This document shows positions 15,287 through 24,678 of a stretch of DNA of 34,943 bases, in pieces; position 1 is the first letter of the stretch; every line of letters starts with the position of its first letter. A program made the position numbers and the translations under genes. The stretch comes from Kocuria rosea (GTDB taxonomy: Bacteria > Actinomycetota > Actinomycetes > Actinomycetales > Micrococcaceae). The stretch lies in the NCBI RefSeq assembly GCF_023715525.1, contig NZ_JAMBOG010000028.1, forward strand, positions 1 through 34,943. Reading direction: 5' to 3'. A model generated the notes under the pieces. It had not been told where the DNA came from, ran no database searches, and worked only from the letters and a program-made list of their open reading frames with translations.

Positions 15287-17850
15287 GCCCGCACCTCCTC
15301 GAACCGGGCGTCCACGGCCTGGGCGCGCACGGCGCGGAAGATCGCGTCCCGGCGCTCGAGCACGAGCCGGCGCAGCCCGTGCAGGTCCTCGGGCAGCCCC
15401 GCGAGGAAGGCGTCGGCGGCGTCGAGGGTCCGCTGGGTCGGCAGGTTCGGGAACATGCCGGTGGCGATCTGCTGGGCGAGCTCGTGGGTGCGGGTGCGCC
15501 ACAGCCGGGGGACCGCCTCGAAGTACTGCTCGGCCCAGGGCTCCAGCAGCGCAGGGTCAGCGGCCGTGCGGAACCCGTCGATCGCCGCCTCCTGGATGGA
15601 GTTGGGCAGGGTGCCCTCGACCATGATCTGCTGCCACGCCCGGGCCTTGGCCTCCGCGGTGGGCTGGGCCGCCCGGGCCCGGGCGGCGGCGATCGCGCCG
15701 TTCTCGGTGTTGTCCTCGGCGAGCGCCGCGTCGACGGCGGCGTCGTCGCGCCGGCCGCCGGCGCACAGGGCGGTGAGCACGGCCCAGCGCAGGTCGGTGT
15801 CCAGGGCGAGGCCCGGCAGCGCGCGCTCCCCGGCGAGCAGCTGCTCGAGGACGTCCAGCTGCGCTCCGGTGCGGGCGTGGCGGGCGAAGGCCTTGAGGAA
15901 CTGCAGCTGGTGGTCGGAGCCGGCCTCGGCCTGCTCGGTGAGCTCCCACAGGCGGTCGGCGGCGGCGTGCTCGGTGGCCTCGCGGAGGGGCTCGGCGACG
16001 TAGCCCTCGAGCACCGTGTCCAGCTGGGTGAGCTGGACGTGCACCGCGGTCGAGTCCGTCTCGTGGGCGATGTTGCCGAGCACCAGCTCCACGTAGCGGC
16101 GGGCCGGGGTCTCGCCGTCGTAGACCCCGTCCCACACGGAGGCCTGCACGAGGGCGCGGGGCAGCGTGTCCTCGAAGTTCTTCAAGTGGGTGAGGGCGGT
16201 GTCGAGGGAGCACTCGTCGAGCCGGATCTTGGCGTAGGCGAGGTCGTCGTCGTTGAGCAGCACCAGGTCGGGCAGCTCCCGGCCGACGAGCTCGGTCACC
16301 TCGGTGACGGCCCCGTCCACGTCGAGCTCCACCCGGTGGGTGCGCACGAGCTTGCCGTGCGTCCCGTCGTGGTCGTAGAAGCCGACGGCCAGGCGGTGAG
16401 GCCGCAGCGTGGGGTGCTCCGCGGGGGCGGTCTGCTCGATCCGGAAGGCCGTGATCACGCCGTCCGGGTCGGTCTCCACGACCGGGGAGAGCGTGTTGAC
16501 GCCGGCGGTCTCCAGCCACTTCGCGGACCAGTCCTCGAGGTCCCGGCCGCTGGCCGCCTCGAGCTCGACCAGCAGGTCCCGCAGCTCGGTGTTCGCCCAG
16601 GCGTGGGCGGTGAAGTAGCGGTGGAGCCCGGCCATGAACTGCTCCTGGCCCACCCACGCCACGAGCTGCTTGAGCACCGAGGCGCCCTTGGCGTAGGTGA
16701 TCCCGTCGAAGTTGACGAGGACGTCCTCGAGGTCGCGGATCTCCGCCGTGATGGGGTGCGTGGTGGGCAGCTGGTCCTGCTCGTAGCCCCACGACTTCTC
16801 CCCGGCCGCGAACGTGGTCCACGCGTTGGTGTAGCGGGTGTTCTCGGCGGCGGCGAGGGTGGACATGAACTCCGCGAAGGACTCGTTGAGCCACAGGTCG
16901 TTCCACCAGCGCATGGTCACGAAGTCCCCGAACCACATGTGCGCGAGCTCGTGCAGGACCGTGATGGCCCGCCGCTCCACGCGCGCCCGGGTGGGCTTGG
17001 AGCGGAAGACGTAGAGCTCCACGAACGTCACGGCCCCGGCGTTCTCCATGGCCCCGGCGTTGAACTGCGGGACGAACAGCTGGTCGTACTTCTCGAAGGG
17101 GTAGGGCACGCCGAACTGGGCCTCGAAGAACTCGAAGCCCTGCTTGGTGATCCCGAACATCTCCTCCGCCTCGACGTGCTCCATCAGCGAGCGCCGGGCG
17201 TAGAGGCCCAGGGGGACGGTGCGCCCGTCGGCGCTCGTGAGCTCGTCGTGCACGGACGCGTACGGCCCGGCGATCAGGGAGGTGACGTAGCAGGGCACCA
17301 CGGGCGTGGGGGAGAAGGACCACGTGGCGGTGCCCGCGCCGGCCGGGGCGGGCTCGGGCGTGGGCTGGGTGGAGACCACGGTCCAGTGCTCCGGGGCGGT
17401 CACGGTGAACGCGAAGCGCGCCTTGAGGTCCGGCTGCTCGAACACGGCGAACATCCGGCGGGTGTCGGCGACCTCGAACTGGGAGTAGAGGTAGACCTCC
17501 CCGTCCACGGGGTCCACGAACCGGTGCAGGCCCTCGCCGGTGTTCATGTAGAGGCACTCCGCGTCGACCGTCAGCACGTTCTCCGCGGCCAGGCCCGGCA
17601 GCTGGATCCGCACCCCGTCGGAGACCTCCGCCGGGTCCAGCTCCCGGCCGTTGAGCACCACGGCGTGCACGGCGTCGGTGATCGCGTCGATGAAGGTGGA
17701 CGCGCCGGGGGCCGCCCGGAACCGCACCGTCGTCGTCGACCGGAAGGTCCGCTCGCCGCGGGTCAGGTCGAGGACCACCTCGTAGGCGTCCACCGTCACG
17801 GTCTCGGCCCGCGCGGCGGCCTCCTCGCGGGTCAGGTTGGTTCCGGGCAC
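15283..17850 (-). CDS. pepN: Aminopeptidase N (M1 family)
   Basis: Zinc metallopeptidase that removes N-terminal residues from peptides in the cytoplasm. The 855-residue length is normal for actinobacterial PepN. GAMENAG (266-272) is the exopeptidase motif that holds the peptide N-terminus. HELAH (300-304) plus Glu323 in LNESFAEF forms the HExxH-x18-E zinc site. An ERAP1-like C-terminal helical domain fills the last third or so. The start is GTG with GAGAGG about ten bases upstream. The stop overlaps the start of the globin gene. A CATAAT hexamer upstream would make the mRNA begin with a very stable hairpin. Confidence 0.96.
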   Translation of the reverse strand: MPGTNLTREEAAARAETVTVDAYEVVLDLTRGERTFRSTTTVRFRAAPGASTFIDAITDAVHAVVLNGRELDPAEVSDGVRIQLPGLAAENVLTVDAECLYMNTGEGLHRFVDPVDGEVYLYSQFEVADTRRMFAVFEQPDLKARFAFTVTAPEHWTVVSTQPTPEPAPAGAGTATWSFSPTPVVPCYVTSLIAGPYASVHDELTSADGRTVPLGLYARRSLMEHVEAEEMFGITKQGFEFFEAQFGVPYPFEKYDQLFVPQFNAGAMENAGAVTFVELYVFRSKPTRARVERRAITVLHELAHMWFGDFVTMRWWNDLWLNESFAEFMSTLAAAENTRYTNAWTTFAAGEKSWGYEQDQLPTTHPITAEIRDLEDVLVNFDGITYAKGASVLKQLVAWVGQEQFMAGLHRYFTAHAWANTELRDLLVELEAASGRDLEDWSAKWLETAGVNTLSPVVETDPDGVITAFRIEQTAPAEHPTLRPHRLAVGFYDHDGTHGKLVRTHRVELDVDGAVTEVTELVGRELPDLVLLNDDDLAYAKIRLDECSLDTALTHLKNFEDTLPRALVQASVWDGVYDGETPARRYVELVLGNIAHETDSTAVHVQLTQLDTVLEGYVAEPLREATEHAAADRLWELTEQAEAGSDHQLQFLKAFARHARTGAQLDVLEQLLAGERALPGLALDTDLRWAVLTALCAGGRRDDAAVDAALAEDNTENGAIAAARARAAQPTAEAKARAWQQIMVEGTLPNSIQEAAIDGFRTAADPALLEPWAEQYFEAVPRLWRTRTHELAQQIATGMFPNLPTQRTLDAADAFLAGLPEDLHGLRRLVLERRDAIFRAVRAQAVDARFEEVRA

Positions 17851-17876
17851 GGCGTGCCGTCCTCTCGTCGGGGTCA

Positions 17877-17915
17877 GGGGGACGCCCGCGGCCCGGCGGC
17901 CGCGGGAGGTCCCCC
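17877..17915 (-). other. Strong hairpin in the pepN leader
   Basis: GGGGGAC plus CCCGCGGC pair with GCCGCGGG plus GTCCCCC: 15 bp with a small internal asymmetry and a 6-base loop. It lies between divergent pepN and rpiB, where no terminator is expected. If pepN transcription starts about seven bases after the CATAAT at 17917-17922, the pepN mRNA opens with this stem. Confidence 0.6.
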
Positions 17916-17916
17916 C

Positions 17917-17922
17917 ATTATG
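17917..17922 (-). promoter_or_regulatory. Candidate -10 hexamer of pepN
   Basis: CATAAT on the minus strand (in TGACATAATGG) matches TATAAT at five of six positions. No good -35 is seen. The predicted leader is about 60 bases. Confidence 0.45.
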
Positions 17923-17986
17923 TCAGCCGGGGCCCGCCCGGGCCGGGAGATCGCGATACCCGCCGTCCCGGCTTTCCCGGACCCAC

Positions 17987-17992
17987 TACCCT
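17987..17992 (+). promoter_or_regulatory. Candidate -10 hexamer of rpiB
   Basis: TACCCT fits TANNNT and would give a leader of about 52 bases containing the AGGAG ribosome site of rpiB. Confidence 0.4.
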
Positions 17993-18050
17993 GGAAGGCG
18001 CCCGGCGTGCCGGGCCCGTCCCGATCCCGTGATCCCAGGAGCACCCGCCC

Positions 18051-18572
18051 ATGCGCGTCCACATCGCCACCGACCACGCCGGCCTCGAGCTCTCCCAGTA
18101 CCTGGTCGAGCAGCTCACCGCCGCCGGGTACGACCTCGTCGACCACGGCCCCGACCACTACGACGCCCTCGACGACTACCCCGCCTTCTGCATCGCCGCC
18201 GCGCTGGGCGTGCGCGAGGACCGGCAGCGGGGGCTGGACTCTCTCGGGATCGTGCTGGGCGGGTCCGGCAACGGCGAGCAGATCGCCGCCAACAAGGTCA
18301 CCGGGATCCGCGCCGCGCTGGCCTGGAACCTCGACACCGCCCGGCTCGCGCGCCAGCACAACGACGCCCAGGTCGTGGCCGTGGGCGGGCGCCAGCACCC
18401 GAAGGAGGAGGCCCTCGAGATCGTGCAGGCCTTCCTGGCCGAGCCGTTCTCCGGCGACGAGCGCCACGTGCGCCGGATCGGGCAGGTCGCGGAGTACGAG
18501 TCCACGGGCACGGTGGCCGGCCGCCTGGAGGGGCTGCGGCCCCGCGAGTTCCCGGCCGCCCGGGAGGCCTGA
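18051..18572 (+). CDS. rpiB: Ribose-5-phosphate isomerase B
   Basis: Interconverts ribose 5-phosphate and ribulose 5-phosphate in the pentose phosphate pathway. The 173-residue protein has DHAG at 8-11 and the phosphate/active-site loop GGSGNGEQIAANK around 70-82. Where E. coli RpiB has a catalytic Cys, this loop has Ser, and Glu76 matches the Glu that acts as base in the M. tuberculosis enzyme. It is thus the actinobacterial type. The ATG is preceded by AGGAG at about ten bases. The next gene starts immediately after the stop with no gap. Confidence 0.95.
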   Translation: MRVHIATDHAGLELSQYLVEQLTAAGYDLVDHGPDHYDALDDYPAFCIAAALGVREDRQRGLDSLGIVLGGSGNGEQIAANKVTGIRAALAWNLDTARLARQHNDAQVVAVGGRQHPKEEALEIVQAFLAEPFSGDERHVRRIGQVAEYESTGTVAGRLEGLRPREFPAAREA

Positions 18573-19463
18573 GTGCCCGAGGGGCACTCCGTCCACCGCC
18601 TCGCCCGGCAGTTCGCCGACTGCTTCGCGGGCCGGCGCCTGGCGGTGAGCTCCCCCCAGGGCCGGTTCGCCGCCGGGGCCGCGGCCCTCGACGGCGCGGT
18701 GCTGGAGGGCGCCCGCGCGCACGGCAAGCAGCTGTTCCTCGACTTCGCGGGGGACCGGGTGCTGCGCTCCCACCTCGGGCTCTACGGCGCGTGGAGCTTC
18801 GGGGGCACCGACCGCTTCCGCGGCGCGTCCTCGATCGGCGCCCCGCGCCGGATCGGGGAGCGCGAGGCCCACGACGACGGCGCCCCCGCCGCGGGCCCCC
18901 TCGTGGTGCCTCCCCCGGTCGGGGCGGTGCGCGTGCGGCTGGTGGCCGACGAGGGCTGGGCGGACCTGCGGGGCCCGGCCCTGTGCGTGCTCGAGACCCG
19001 CGCCGAGGCGGAGGCCGCCCGCGCGAAGCTGGGCCCGGACCCGCTGGACCCCGCCGCCGATCCGGCCCCCTTCGTGGCCGCGGTCCGCCGCAGCCGGCGG
19101 CCGGTCGGGGCGCTGCTCATGGACCAGGGCGTCGTCGCCGGCGTGGGCAACATCTTCCGGGCGGAGTCCCTGTTCCGCCGCGGCCTCGACCCGCTGACCC
19201 CCGGGCGCGCCCTGGACGAGGGCACGCTGCGGGAGCTGTGGGCGGAGAACGCCGCCCTCATGCGCACCGGCGTCCGGCTCGGCCGGATCGTGACCACCGA
19301 TCCCGCCGAGCGTCCCGGCGTCGCGGAGGAGCAGGCGTGGCCCGCGCACGCCCACTACGTGTACAAGCGCACGGGCCTGCCGTGCCGGCGCTGCGGCAGC
19401 CCCGTGGCGGCGGGGGAGCTGGAGGCGCGCACCCTCTACTGGTGCCCGGTCTGCCAGGGATGA
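18573..19463 (+). CDS. nei: Fpg/Nei-family DNA glycosylase (endonuclease VIII-like)
   Basis: Base-excision repair enzyme that removes oxidised pyrimidines and cuts the abasic site. In the 296-residue protein, Pro2 and Glu3 of the PEGH start are the catalytic nucleophile and acid after Met removal. Lys52 (in HGKQLF) is the conserved beta-hairpin lysine. MDQGVVAGVGNIFRAE is the helix-two-turn-helix. Cys271, Cys274, Cys291 and Cys294 form the zinc finger (CRRC, CPVC). PEGHSVHRLA rather than PELPEVE marks it as Nei-like, close to mycobacterial Nei2. The GTG start lies directly after the rpiB stop, so the two are probably co-transcribed. Confidence 0.93.
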   Translation: MPEGHSVHRLARQFADCFAGRRLAVSSPQGRFAAGAAALDGAVLEGARAHGKQLFLDFAGDRVLRSHLGLYGAWSFGGTDRFRGASSIGAPRRIGEREAHDDGAPAAGPLVVPPPVGAVRVRLVADEGWADLRGPALCVLETRAEAEAARAKLGPDPLDPAADPAPFVAAVRRSRRPVGALLMDQGVVAGVGNIFRAESLFRRGLDPLTPGRALDEGTLRELWAENAALMRTGVRLGRIVTTDPAERPGVAEEQAWPAHAHYVYKRTGLPCRRCGSPVAAGELEARTLYWCPVCQG

Positions 19464-19560
19464 CCGGGGCCCGGTCCCCGGGGTGGAGCGCGGCCGTGTC
19501 CGGCTGCTGCGGTCCCGCGGGCTGCGCCACCGGCTTCGGGCCCCGCGAGTCCCCACGGAA

Positions 19561-19598
19561 GCGTCGTCTCCCCACGAACGATCGTGGGGAGACGACGC
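19561..19598. terminator. Perfect 17-bp hairpin downstream of nei
   Basis: gcgtcgtctccccacga (19561-19577) pairs perfectly with 19582-19598 around the loop ACGA. It lies 98 bases past the nei stop. It may terminate rpiB-nei, though the distance is long and no T-run follows. It could also be a mobile palindromic repeat. Confidence 0.55.
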
Positions 19599-19659
19599 AC
19601 GGCTGGGGGCTCGGCGGCGAGGCCGGGGGCTCGGCGACCGGGGGCCGGGTCCGGAAACG

Positions 19660-19695
19660 CCGAACGCCCCGGTCCGTGCGGACCGGGGCGTTCGG
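19660..19695 (-). terminator. Hairpin after tRNA-Gly
   Basis: ccgaacgccccggtcc (19660-19675) pairs perfectly over 16 bp with 19680-19695 around GTGC, eight bases past the tRNA 3' end on the minus strand. Confidence 0.8.
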
Positions 19696-19702
19696 GCGAG
19701 GG

Positions 19703-19773
19703 AGGGGATGACGGGAATCGAACCCGCGTAATCAGTTTGGAAGACTGAGGCTCTACCATTGAGCTACATCCCC
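19703..19773 (-). tRNA. tRNA-Gly (TCC)
   Basis: Cloverleaf on the minus strand: acceptor GGGGATG/CATCCCC, D stem GCTC/GAGC, anticodon stem TCAGT/ACTGA around CTTCCAA (anticodon TCC, reading GGA/GGG), T stem GCGGG/CCCGT. CCA is not encoded. Confidence 0.97.
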
Positions 19774-19787
19774 GTCAGGCCATTCCC

Positions 19788-19816
19788 ATTAACCGGTGCG
19801 GCGTGCGCGGTGTCAA
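19788..19816 (-). promoter_or_regulatory. Promoter of tRNA-Gly
   Basis: On the minus strand TTGACA (19816-19811) is a perfect -35, followed by 17 bases and GTTAAT (19793-19788). Transcription would start about 8 bases before the mature tRNA. It is the best -35 in the window. Confidence 0.7.
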
Positions 19817-19910
19817 ATCCTCGGGCCCCGTGGCACTCGCCGGCGCTCCCGGCGACGGCGCGGCGCGCGGCGCCCGGCGGGCCGAGGTGCGGGCCGGTCC
19901 GGGCTACCGG

Positions 19911-19916
19911 TAGACT
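19911..19916 (+). promoter_or_regulatory. Candidate -10 hexamer of tRNA-Pro
   Basis: TAGACT lies 65 bases upstream of the mature tRNA-Pro 5' end. The intervening leader includes the direct repeat GCAGCCGAGGCTGCAGG-like segment near 19968-19980. Confidence 0.4.
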
Positions 19917-19981
19917 CGCCGGTGGTCCGTGCCCGTGCCGGTGCACCGGACCGCAGTCGTTGCAGCCGAGGCTGCAGGAAC

Positions 19982-20054
19982 CGGGGCGTAGCGTAGTGGC
20001 TAGCGCGCCTGCTTTGGGAGCAGGAGATCGCAGGTTCGAGTCCTGTCGCCCCGA
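19982..20054 (+). tRNA. tRNA-Pro (TGG)
   Basis: Cloverleaf: acceptor CGGGGCG/CGCCCCG, D stem GCGT/GCGC, anticodon stem CCTGC/GCAGG around TTTGGGA (anticodon TGG, reading CCA and probably CCG), T stem GCAGG/CCTGT. CCA is not encoded. Confidence 0.96.
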
Positions 20055-20060
20055 CGTTGG

Positions 20061-20092
20061 AGCGGCTGCCCGGCCCCGCTGGGCAGCTGCTT
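20061..20092 (+). terminator. Hairpin after tRNA-Pro
   Basis: agcggctgccc (20061-20071) pairs over 11 bp with 20081-20091, with one G-T pair and a 9-base loop, and is followed by TTCTG. It separates tRNA-Pro from tig. A second small hairpin (GGACCG/CGGTCC, 20104-20120) lies in the tig leader. Confidence 0.65.
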
Positions 20093-20162
20093 TCTGACTG
20101 TCCGGACCGTCGTGCGGTCCCGAGAACACCCAACCGACCTACCACTCAGGAGTACAGCGGAA

Positions 20163-21596
20163 GTGAAGAGCGCCGTCGAGAAACTCAACCCCACCCAGGT
20201 CAAGATCGTGGTGGACGTCCCGTTCGCGGAACTCAAGCCGTTCATCGACCAGACCTACAAGTCTCTCGCGAACCAGATCCAGGTCCCCGGCTTCCGCCGC
20301 GGCAAGATCCCCGCCCGCCTCATCGAGCAGCGCGTGGGCTTCGACTTCGTCGTCGAGAACGCGCTCAACGAGGGCCTGAACACCTTCTTCCAGCAGGCCC
20401 TGGCGGAGAACGAGATCACCCCGCTGACCCAGCCCCAGGTCGAGGTCGTCGCCAAGCCGGACGAGACGAACCGCGAGGCCGACACCAAGGTCGAGATCGA
20501 CGTGGCCGTGCGCCCCGAGATCGAGCTGCCCGACTACAAGGGCCTGCAGGTCGAGGTCGAGGCCCGCGAGGCCTCCGCCGAGGACGAGCAGAAGGCCCTC
20601 GACGAGCTGCGCGGGCGCTTCGGCACCCTCAAGGCCGTGGACCGCCCGGCCGCCGAGGGCGACTTCGTCACCCTGGACCTCCAGGCCCTGATCGACGGCG
20701 AGGAGGTCGACGCCGCCAACGACCTGTCCTACCAGGTCGGCGCCGGCACGATGCTCGAGGGCATGGACGAGGCCATCACCGGGCTGTCCGCGGGCGAGGA
20801 CGCCACCTTCGAGACGAAGCTCGCCGGCGGCGAGCACAGCGGCGAGGACGCGACCGTCAAGGTCCAGGTCACCGCGGTCAAGGAGCGCGAGCTGCCCGAG
20901 GCCGACGACGAGTTCGCCCAGCTGGCCTCCGAGTTCGACACCATCGAGGAGCTCAAGGAGGACCTGAAGAAGCAGGCCTCCGAGTCCACCGTGGTGGAGC
21001 AGGGCATCGAGGCGCGCGACAAGGTCCTCGAGAAGCTCCTCGAGCTGGTCGAGGTCCCCGTGCCCCAGGCCGTGATCGACGAGCAGATCGCCCAGCACTT
21101 CGACAACCCGCAGGCCGAGGCCGACCACGACACCGCGGAGCACCGCGACGAGGTCCGCAAGAACGCCGAGTCCGCGTTCCGCAACGAGATGGTCCTCGAC
21201 GCCGTGGCCGACGCCGAGGAGATCGGCGTGGAGCAGTCCGAGCTCATCGACTACATCATCAACATGTCCCAGCAGTACGGCATGGACCCGAACCAGTTCG
21301 CGCAGCTGCTGGACTCCTCGGGCCAGGCCGGTCTCATGGTGGGCGAGGTGCGCCGCCGCAAGGCCCTGGCCAAGGTCCTCGAGTACGCGCAGGTGACCGA
21401 CACCGAGGGCAACCCGGTGGACCTCTCCGAGTTCGTCCGCCCGCAGGGCGAGGAGCAGGACGCCGCCCAGGGCGCCGAGCCGGCCGACGCCGAGGAGCAG
21501 CCCGCCCCGGAGGAGACCACCGCGGCCCCGACCCCGGGCACCGACGAGACCGAGGAGACCGCCGAGTCCGCGAAGCCGGCCGGCCCGGCCTCCTGA
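20163..21596 (+). CDS. tig: Trigger factor
   Basis: Ribosome-bound chaperone with peptidyl-prolyl isomerase activity that meets nascent chains at the exit tunnel. The 477-residue protein has the ribosome-binding signature GFRRGKIP at 43-50, an FKBP-like domain at about 150-245 ([23 protein letters not shown]), and C-terminal arm helices to about 430. It then has an acidic Glu/Ala/Pro tail of about 45 residues, usual for actinobacterial Tig. The GTG start giving [12 protein letters not shown] was taken for its match to the family N-terminus; AGGAG lies 11 bases upstream. A start 17 codons earlier (ATG at 20112) encodes unrelated residues. clpP1, clpP2 and clpX follow. Confidence 0.96.
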   Translation: MKSAVEKLNPTQVKIVVDVPFAELKPFIDQTYKSLANQIQVPGFRRGKIPARLIEQRVGFDFVVENALNEGLNTFFQQALAENEITPLTQPQVEVVAKPDETNREADTKVEIDVAVRPEIELPDYKGLQVEVEAREASAEDEQKALDELRGRFGTLKAVDRPAAEGDFVTLDLQALIDGEEVDAANDLSYQVGAGTMLEGMDEAITGLSAGEDATFETKLAGGEHSGEDATVKVQVTAVKERELPEADDEFAQLASEFDTIEELKEDLKKQASESTVVEQGIEARDKVLEKLLELVEVPVPQAVIDEQIAQHFDNPQAEADHDTAEHRDEVRKNAESAFRNEMVLDAVADAEEIGVEQSELIDYIINMSQQYGMDPNQFAQLLDSSGQAGLMVGEVRRRKALAKVLEYAQVTDTEGNPVDLSEFVRPQGEEQDAAQGAEPADAEEQPAPEETTAAPTPGTDETEETAESAKPAGPAS

Positions 21597-21629
21597 TCCC
21601 GGTTCCCCGCGGCCCTGGACGGGGCCGCC

Positions 21630-21667
21630 GAAGGCGCCGTCGTTCCTGCCGGAACGGCGGCGCCTTC
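21630..21667 (+). terminator. Terminator hairpin of tig
   Basis: gaaggcgccgtcgttcc (21630-21646) pairs over 17 bp with 21651-21667, with one G-T pair, around TGCC. It begins 33 bases past the tig stop and separates tig from the clp genes. Confidence 0.8.
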
Positions 21668-21708
21668 GCCGTCGCGGGCCCGCCCGGGCGCCCGCGACGG
21701 CGACCATG

Positions 21709-21722
21709 CGCCATCAGCGAAC
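21709..21722. promoter_or_regulatory. Candidate ClgR operator upstream of clpP1
   Basis: On the minus strand this reads GTTCGC-TGATG-GCG, matching the GTTCGC-N5-GCG pattern described for ClgR, the activator of clp genes in Streptomyces and relatives. It lies about 50 bases before the TAGTCT -10, a position suited to activation. ClgR itself is not in the window. Confidence 0.5.
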
Positions 21723-21760
21723 AACCGGGTCCCGGACCGAACCGGGCCGGGGCCGGGCAC

Positions 21761-21766
21761 TAGTCT
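21761..21766 (+). promoter_or_regulatory. Candidate -10 hexamer of clpP1-clpP2
   Basis: TAGTCT fits TANNNT and would give a leader of about 50 bases. No clear -35 is seen, consistent with an activator-dependent promoter. Confidence 0.5.
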
Positions 21767-21823
21767 TCTCAGAGAGATCACCGGACCACCACCGGACCCC
21801 ACGGACGAAAGAGGTACCGTTCC

Positions 21824-22483
21824 ATGACCTCCGCTCACGAGCCGACGTTCGGCTCGGCCACCACCACCCGTCCCCGCCTGCAGGGCGGCGCCACGATGAC
21901 GGCCCAGGACGACTTCGTCTACAACCGCCTGCTCAAGGAGCGCATCATCTGGCTCGGCTCCGAGGTGCGCGACGACAACGCGAACCTCATCTGCTCCCAG
22001 ATGCTGCTGCTGTCGGCCGAGGACCCCGAGGCGGACATCTTCCTGTACATCAACTCCCCGGGCGGGTCCGTCACGGCGGGCATGGCCATCTACGACACGA
22101 TGCAGCTCATCCCCAACGACGTCGTCACCGTCGCCACGGGCCTGGCCGCGTCCATGGGCCAGTTCCTGCTGTCCTCGGGGGCCAAGGGCAAGCGCTACGC
22201 GACGCCCAACGCCCGGATCCTCATGCACCAGCCCTCCGGCGGCATGGGCGGCACCGCCTCGGACATCAAGGTCCAGGCCGAGCTGATCCTGTCGATGAAG
22301 CGCCGCCTGGCCGAGCTCACCGCCGAGCAGACCGGCCAGACGCTGGAGACCATCCTGCGGGACAACGACCGCGACAACTGGTTCGACGCCCAGCGCGGCC
22401 TGGAGTACGGCTTCTTCGACCACATCGCCAGCAGCGCCGGGTCCATGACCGGCGGCGGCGGCACCATGAAGGACCAGGACTAG
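21824..22483 (+). CDS. clpP1: ATP-dependent Clp protease proteolytic subunit ClpP1
   Basis: Serine peptidase subunit that forms the proteolytic barrel with ClpP2 and degrades proteins fed by ClpX or ClpC. The 219-residue protein has Ser110 (GLAASMGQ), His135 (LMHQPSGG) and Asp184 (NDRDNWFD) as catalytic triad. The first 24 residues precede the conserved [14 protein letters not shown] and may be a propeptide or a mis-set start: a second in-frame ATG gives MTAQDD. The first ATG is kept because AGAGG lies nine bases before it. clpP2 follows after 61 bases. Confidence 0.95.
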   Translation: MTSAHEPTFGSATTTRPRLQGGATMTAQDDFVYNRLLKERIIWLGSEVRDDNANLICSQMLLLSAEDPEADIFLYINSPGGSVTAGMAIYDTMQLIPNDVVTVATGLAASMGQFLLSSGAKGKRYATPNARILMHQPSGGMGGTASDIKVQAELILSMKRRLAELTAEQTGQTLETILRDNDRDNWFDAQRGLEYGFFDHIASSAGSMTGGGGTMKDQD

Positions 22484-22544
22484 GACCTCGGCGGTCCGCA
22501 CCTCCCACGACCCGGCAGCCCAGAGACTTTCGAGGAATTCAACG

Positions 22545-23222
22545 ATGACCTACACGTACGGACCTTCGTCCACGGCCGGTTCCGCGGCCGCCCTGCCGTC
22601 CAGCCGCTACGTGCTCCCGGACTTCGAGGAGCGCACGCCCTACGGCTACCGCCGGCAGAACCCCTACACCAAGCTGTTCGAGGACCGCATCATCTTCCTG
22701 GGCGTCCAGGTCGACGACGCCTCGGCCGACGACGTCATGGCGCAGCTGCTCGTGCTCGAGGCGCAGGACGCCGACCGGGACATCACCATGTACATCAACT
22801 CCCCGGGCGGGTCGTTCACCGCGATGACCGCGATCTACGACACCATGCAGTTCATCCGCCCCGAGATCCAGACCGTCTGCCTCGGCCAGGCCGCGTCCGC
22901 GGCCGCCGTGCTGCTGGCCGGCGGCACCCCCGGCAAGCGCCTGGCCCTGCCCAACGCCCGCGTGCTGATCCACCAGCCCGCGATGTCCGGCCAGGGCGGC
23001 GGGCAGGCCTCGGACATCGAGATCCAGGCCAACGAGATCATGCGCATGCGCGAGTGGCTCGAGGAGACCCTGGCGCTGCACTCCGGCAAGACGGCCCAGG
23101 AGGTCAACCGCGACATCGAACGCGACAAGATCCTCACGGCCGCCGCCGCGAAGGACTACGGCATTGTCGACCACGTCCTGGAATCCCGCAAGATCCACAA
23201 GCCGGCGACCGTCACCGTCTGA
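22545..23222 (+). CDS. clpP2: ATP-dependent Clp protease proteolytic subunit ClpP2
   Basis: Second ClpP subunit, expected to form a mixed two-ring barrel with ClpP1, as in mycobacteria. The 225-residue protein has Ser118 (GQAASAAA), His143 (LIHQPA) and Asp194 (IERDKILTA). [20 protein letters not shown] near the N-terminus is characteristic of actinobacterial ClpP2. A propeptide of about 20-35 residues is likely. The ATG has AGGA about nine bases upstream. It is probably on the same transcript as clpP1. A hairpin overlapping its stop and a separate clpX promoter suggest clpX is at least partly independent. Confidence 0.95.
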   Translation: MTYTYGPSSTAGSAAALPSSRYVLPDFEERTPYGYRRQNPYTKLFEDRIIFLGVQVDDASADDVMAQLLVLEAQDADRDITMYINSPGGSFTAMTAIYDTMQFIRPEIQTVCLGQAASAAAVLLAGGTPGKRLALPNARVLIHQPAMSGQGGGQASDIEIQANEIMRMREWLEETLALHSGKTAQEVNRDIERDKILTAAAAKDYGIVDHVLESRKIHKPATVTV

Positions 23223-23244
23223 CGCCCCGCCGCACCGGGGCGTC
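23221..23244 (+). terminator. Hairpin at the end of clpP2
   Basis: gacgccccg (23221-23229) pairs perfectly with 23236-23244 around a 6-base loop, overlapping the clpP2 stop codon. It may reduce read-through into clpX. Confidence 0.55.
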
Positions 23245-23250
23245 GCGGTG

Positions 23251-23279
23251 TTGGGGGATCCCCCGACCTCGCCTATCCT
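23251..23279 (+). promoter_or_regulatory. Promoter of clpX
   Basis: TTGGGG (23251-23256), 17 bases, then TATCCT (23274-23279). The spacer starts within the palindrome GGGGGATCCCCC (23253-23264). The predicted leader is about 30 bases and contains the AGAGGA ribosome site. Confidence 0.6.
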
Positions 23280-23316
23280 GGACGAGGATTCCCGTACCCG
23301 ACCAGAGGACTGTTTC

Positions 23317-24612
<1,296 letters not shown>

Positions 24613-24678
24613 GCCGCGCCTTGTACCCGGTGACGCCCCCGCCGCCCCGGCGGGGCGCACCGTACGAGGAGGATGCTG

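Noticed and set aside
14806-18648. Open plus-strand frame of 1280 codons
   Set aside because: It is antisense to the globin, pepN and their promoters. The translation is Gly/Ala/Val/Arg-biased without motifs, as expected when a GC-rich gene is read on its complement, and pepN on the other strand has complete catalytic motifs.
20139-21707. Minus-strand frame of 522 codons over tig
   Set aside because: The translation is almost entirely Leu/Gly/Val/Asp repeats complementary to Glu- and Lys-rich trigger factor codons. No start signal is seen.
23253-23264. GGGGGATCCCCC palindrome before clpX
   Set aside because: It lies within the clpX promoter and could be an operator, but 12-base palindromes of G/C runs around GATC are expected by chance in DNA of this composition.
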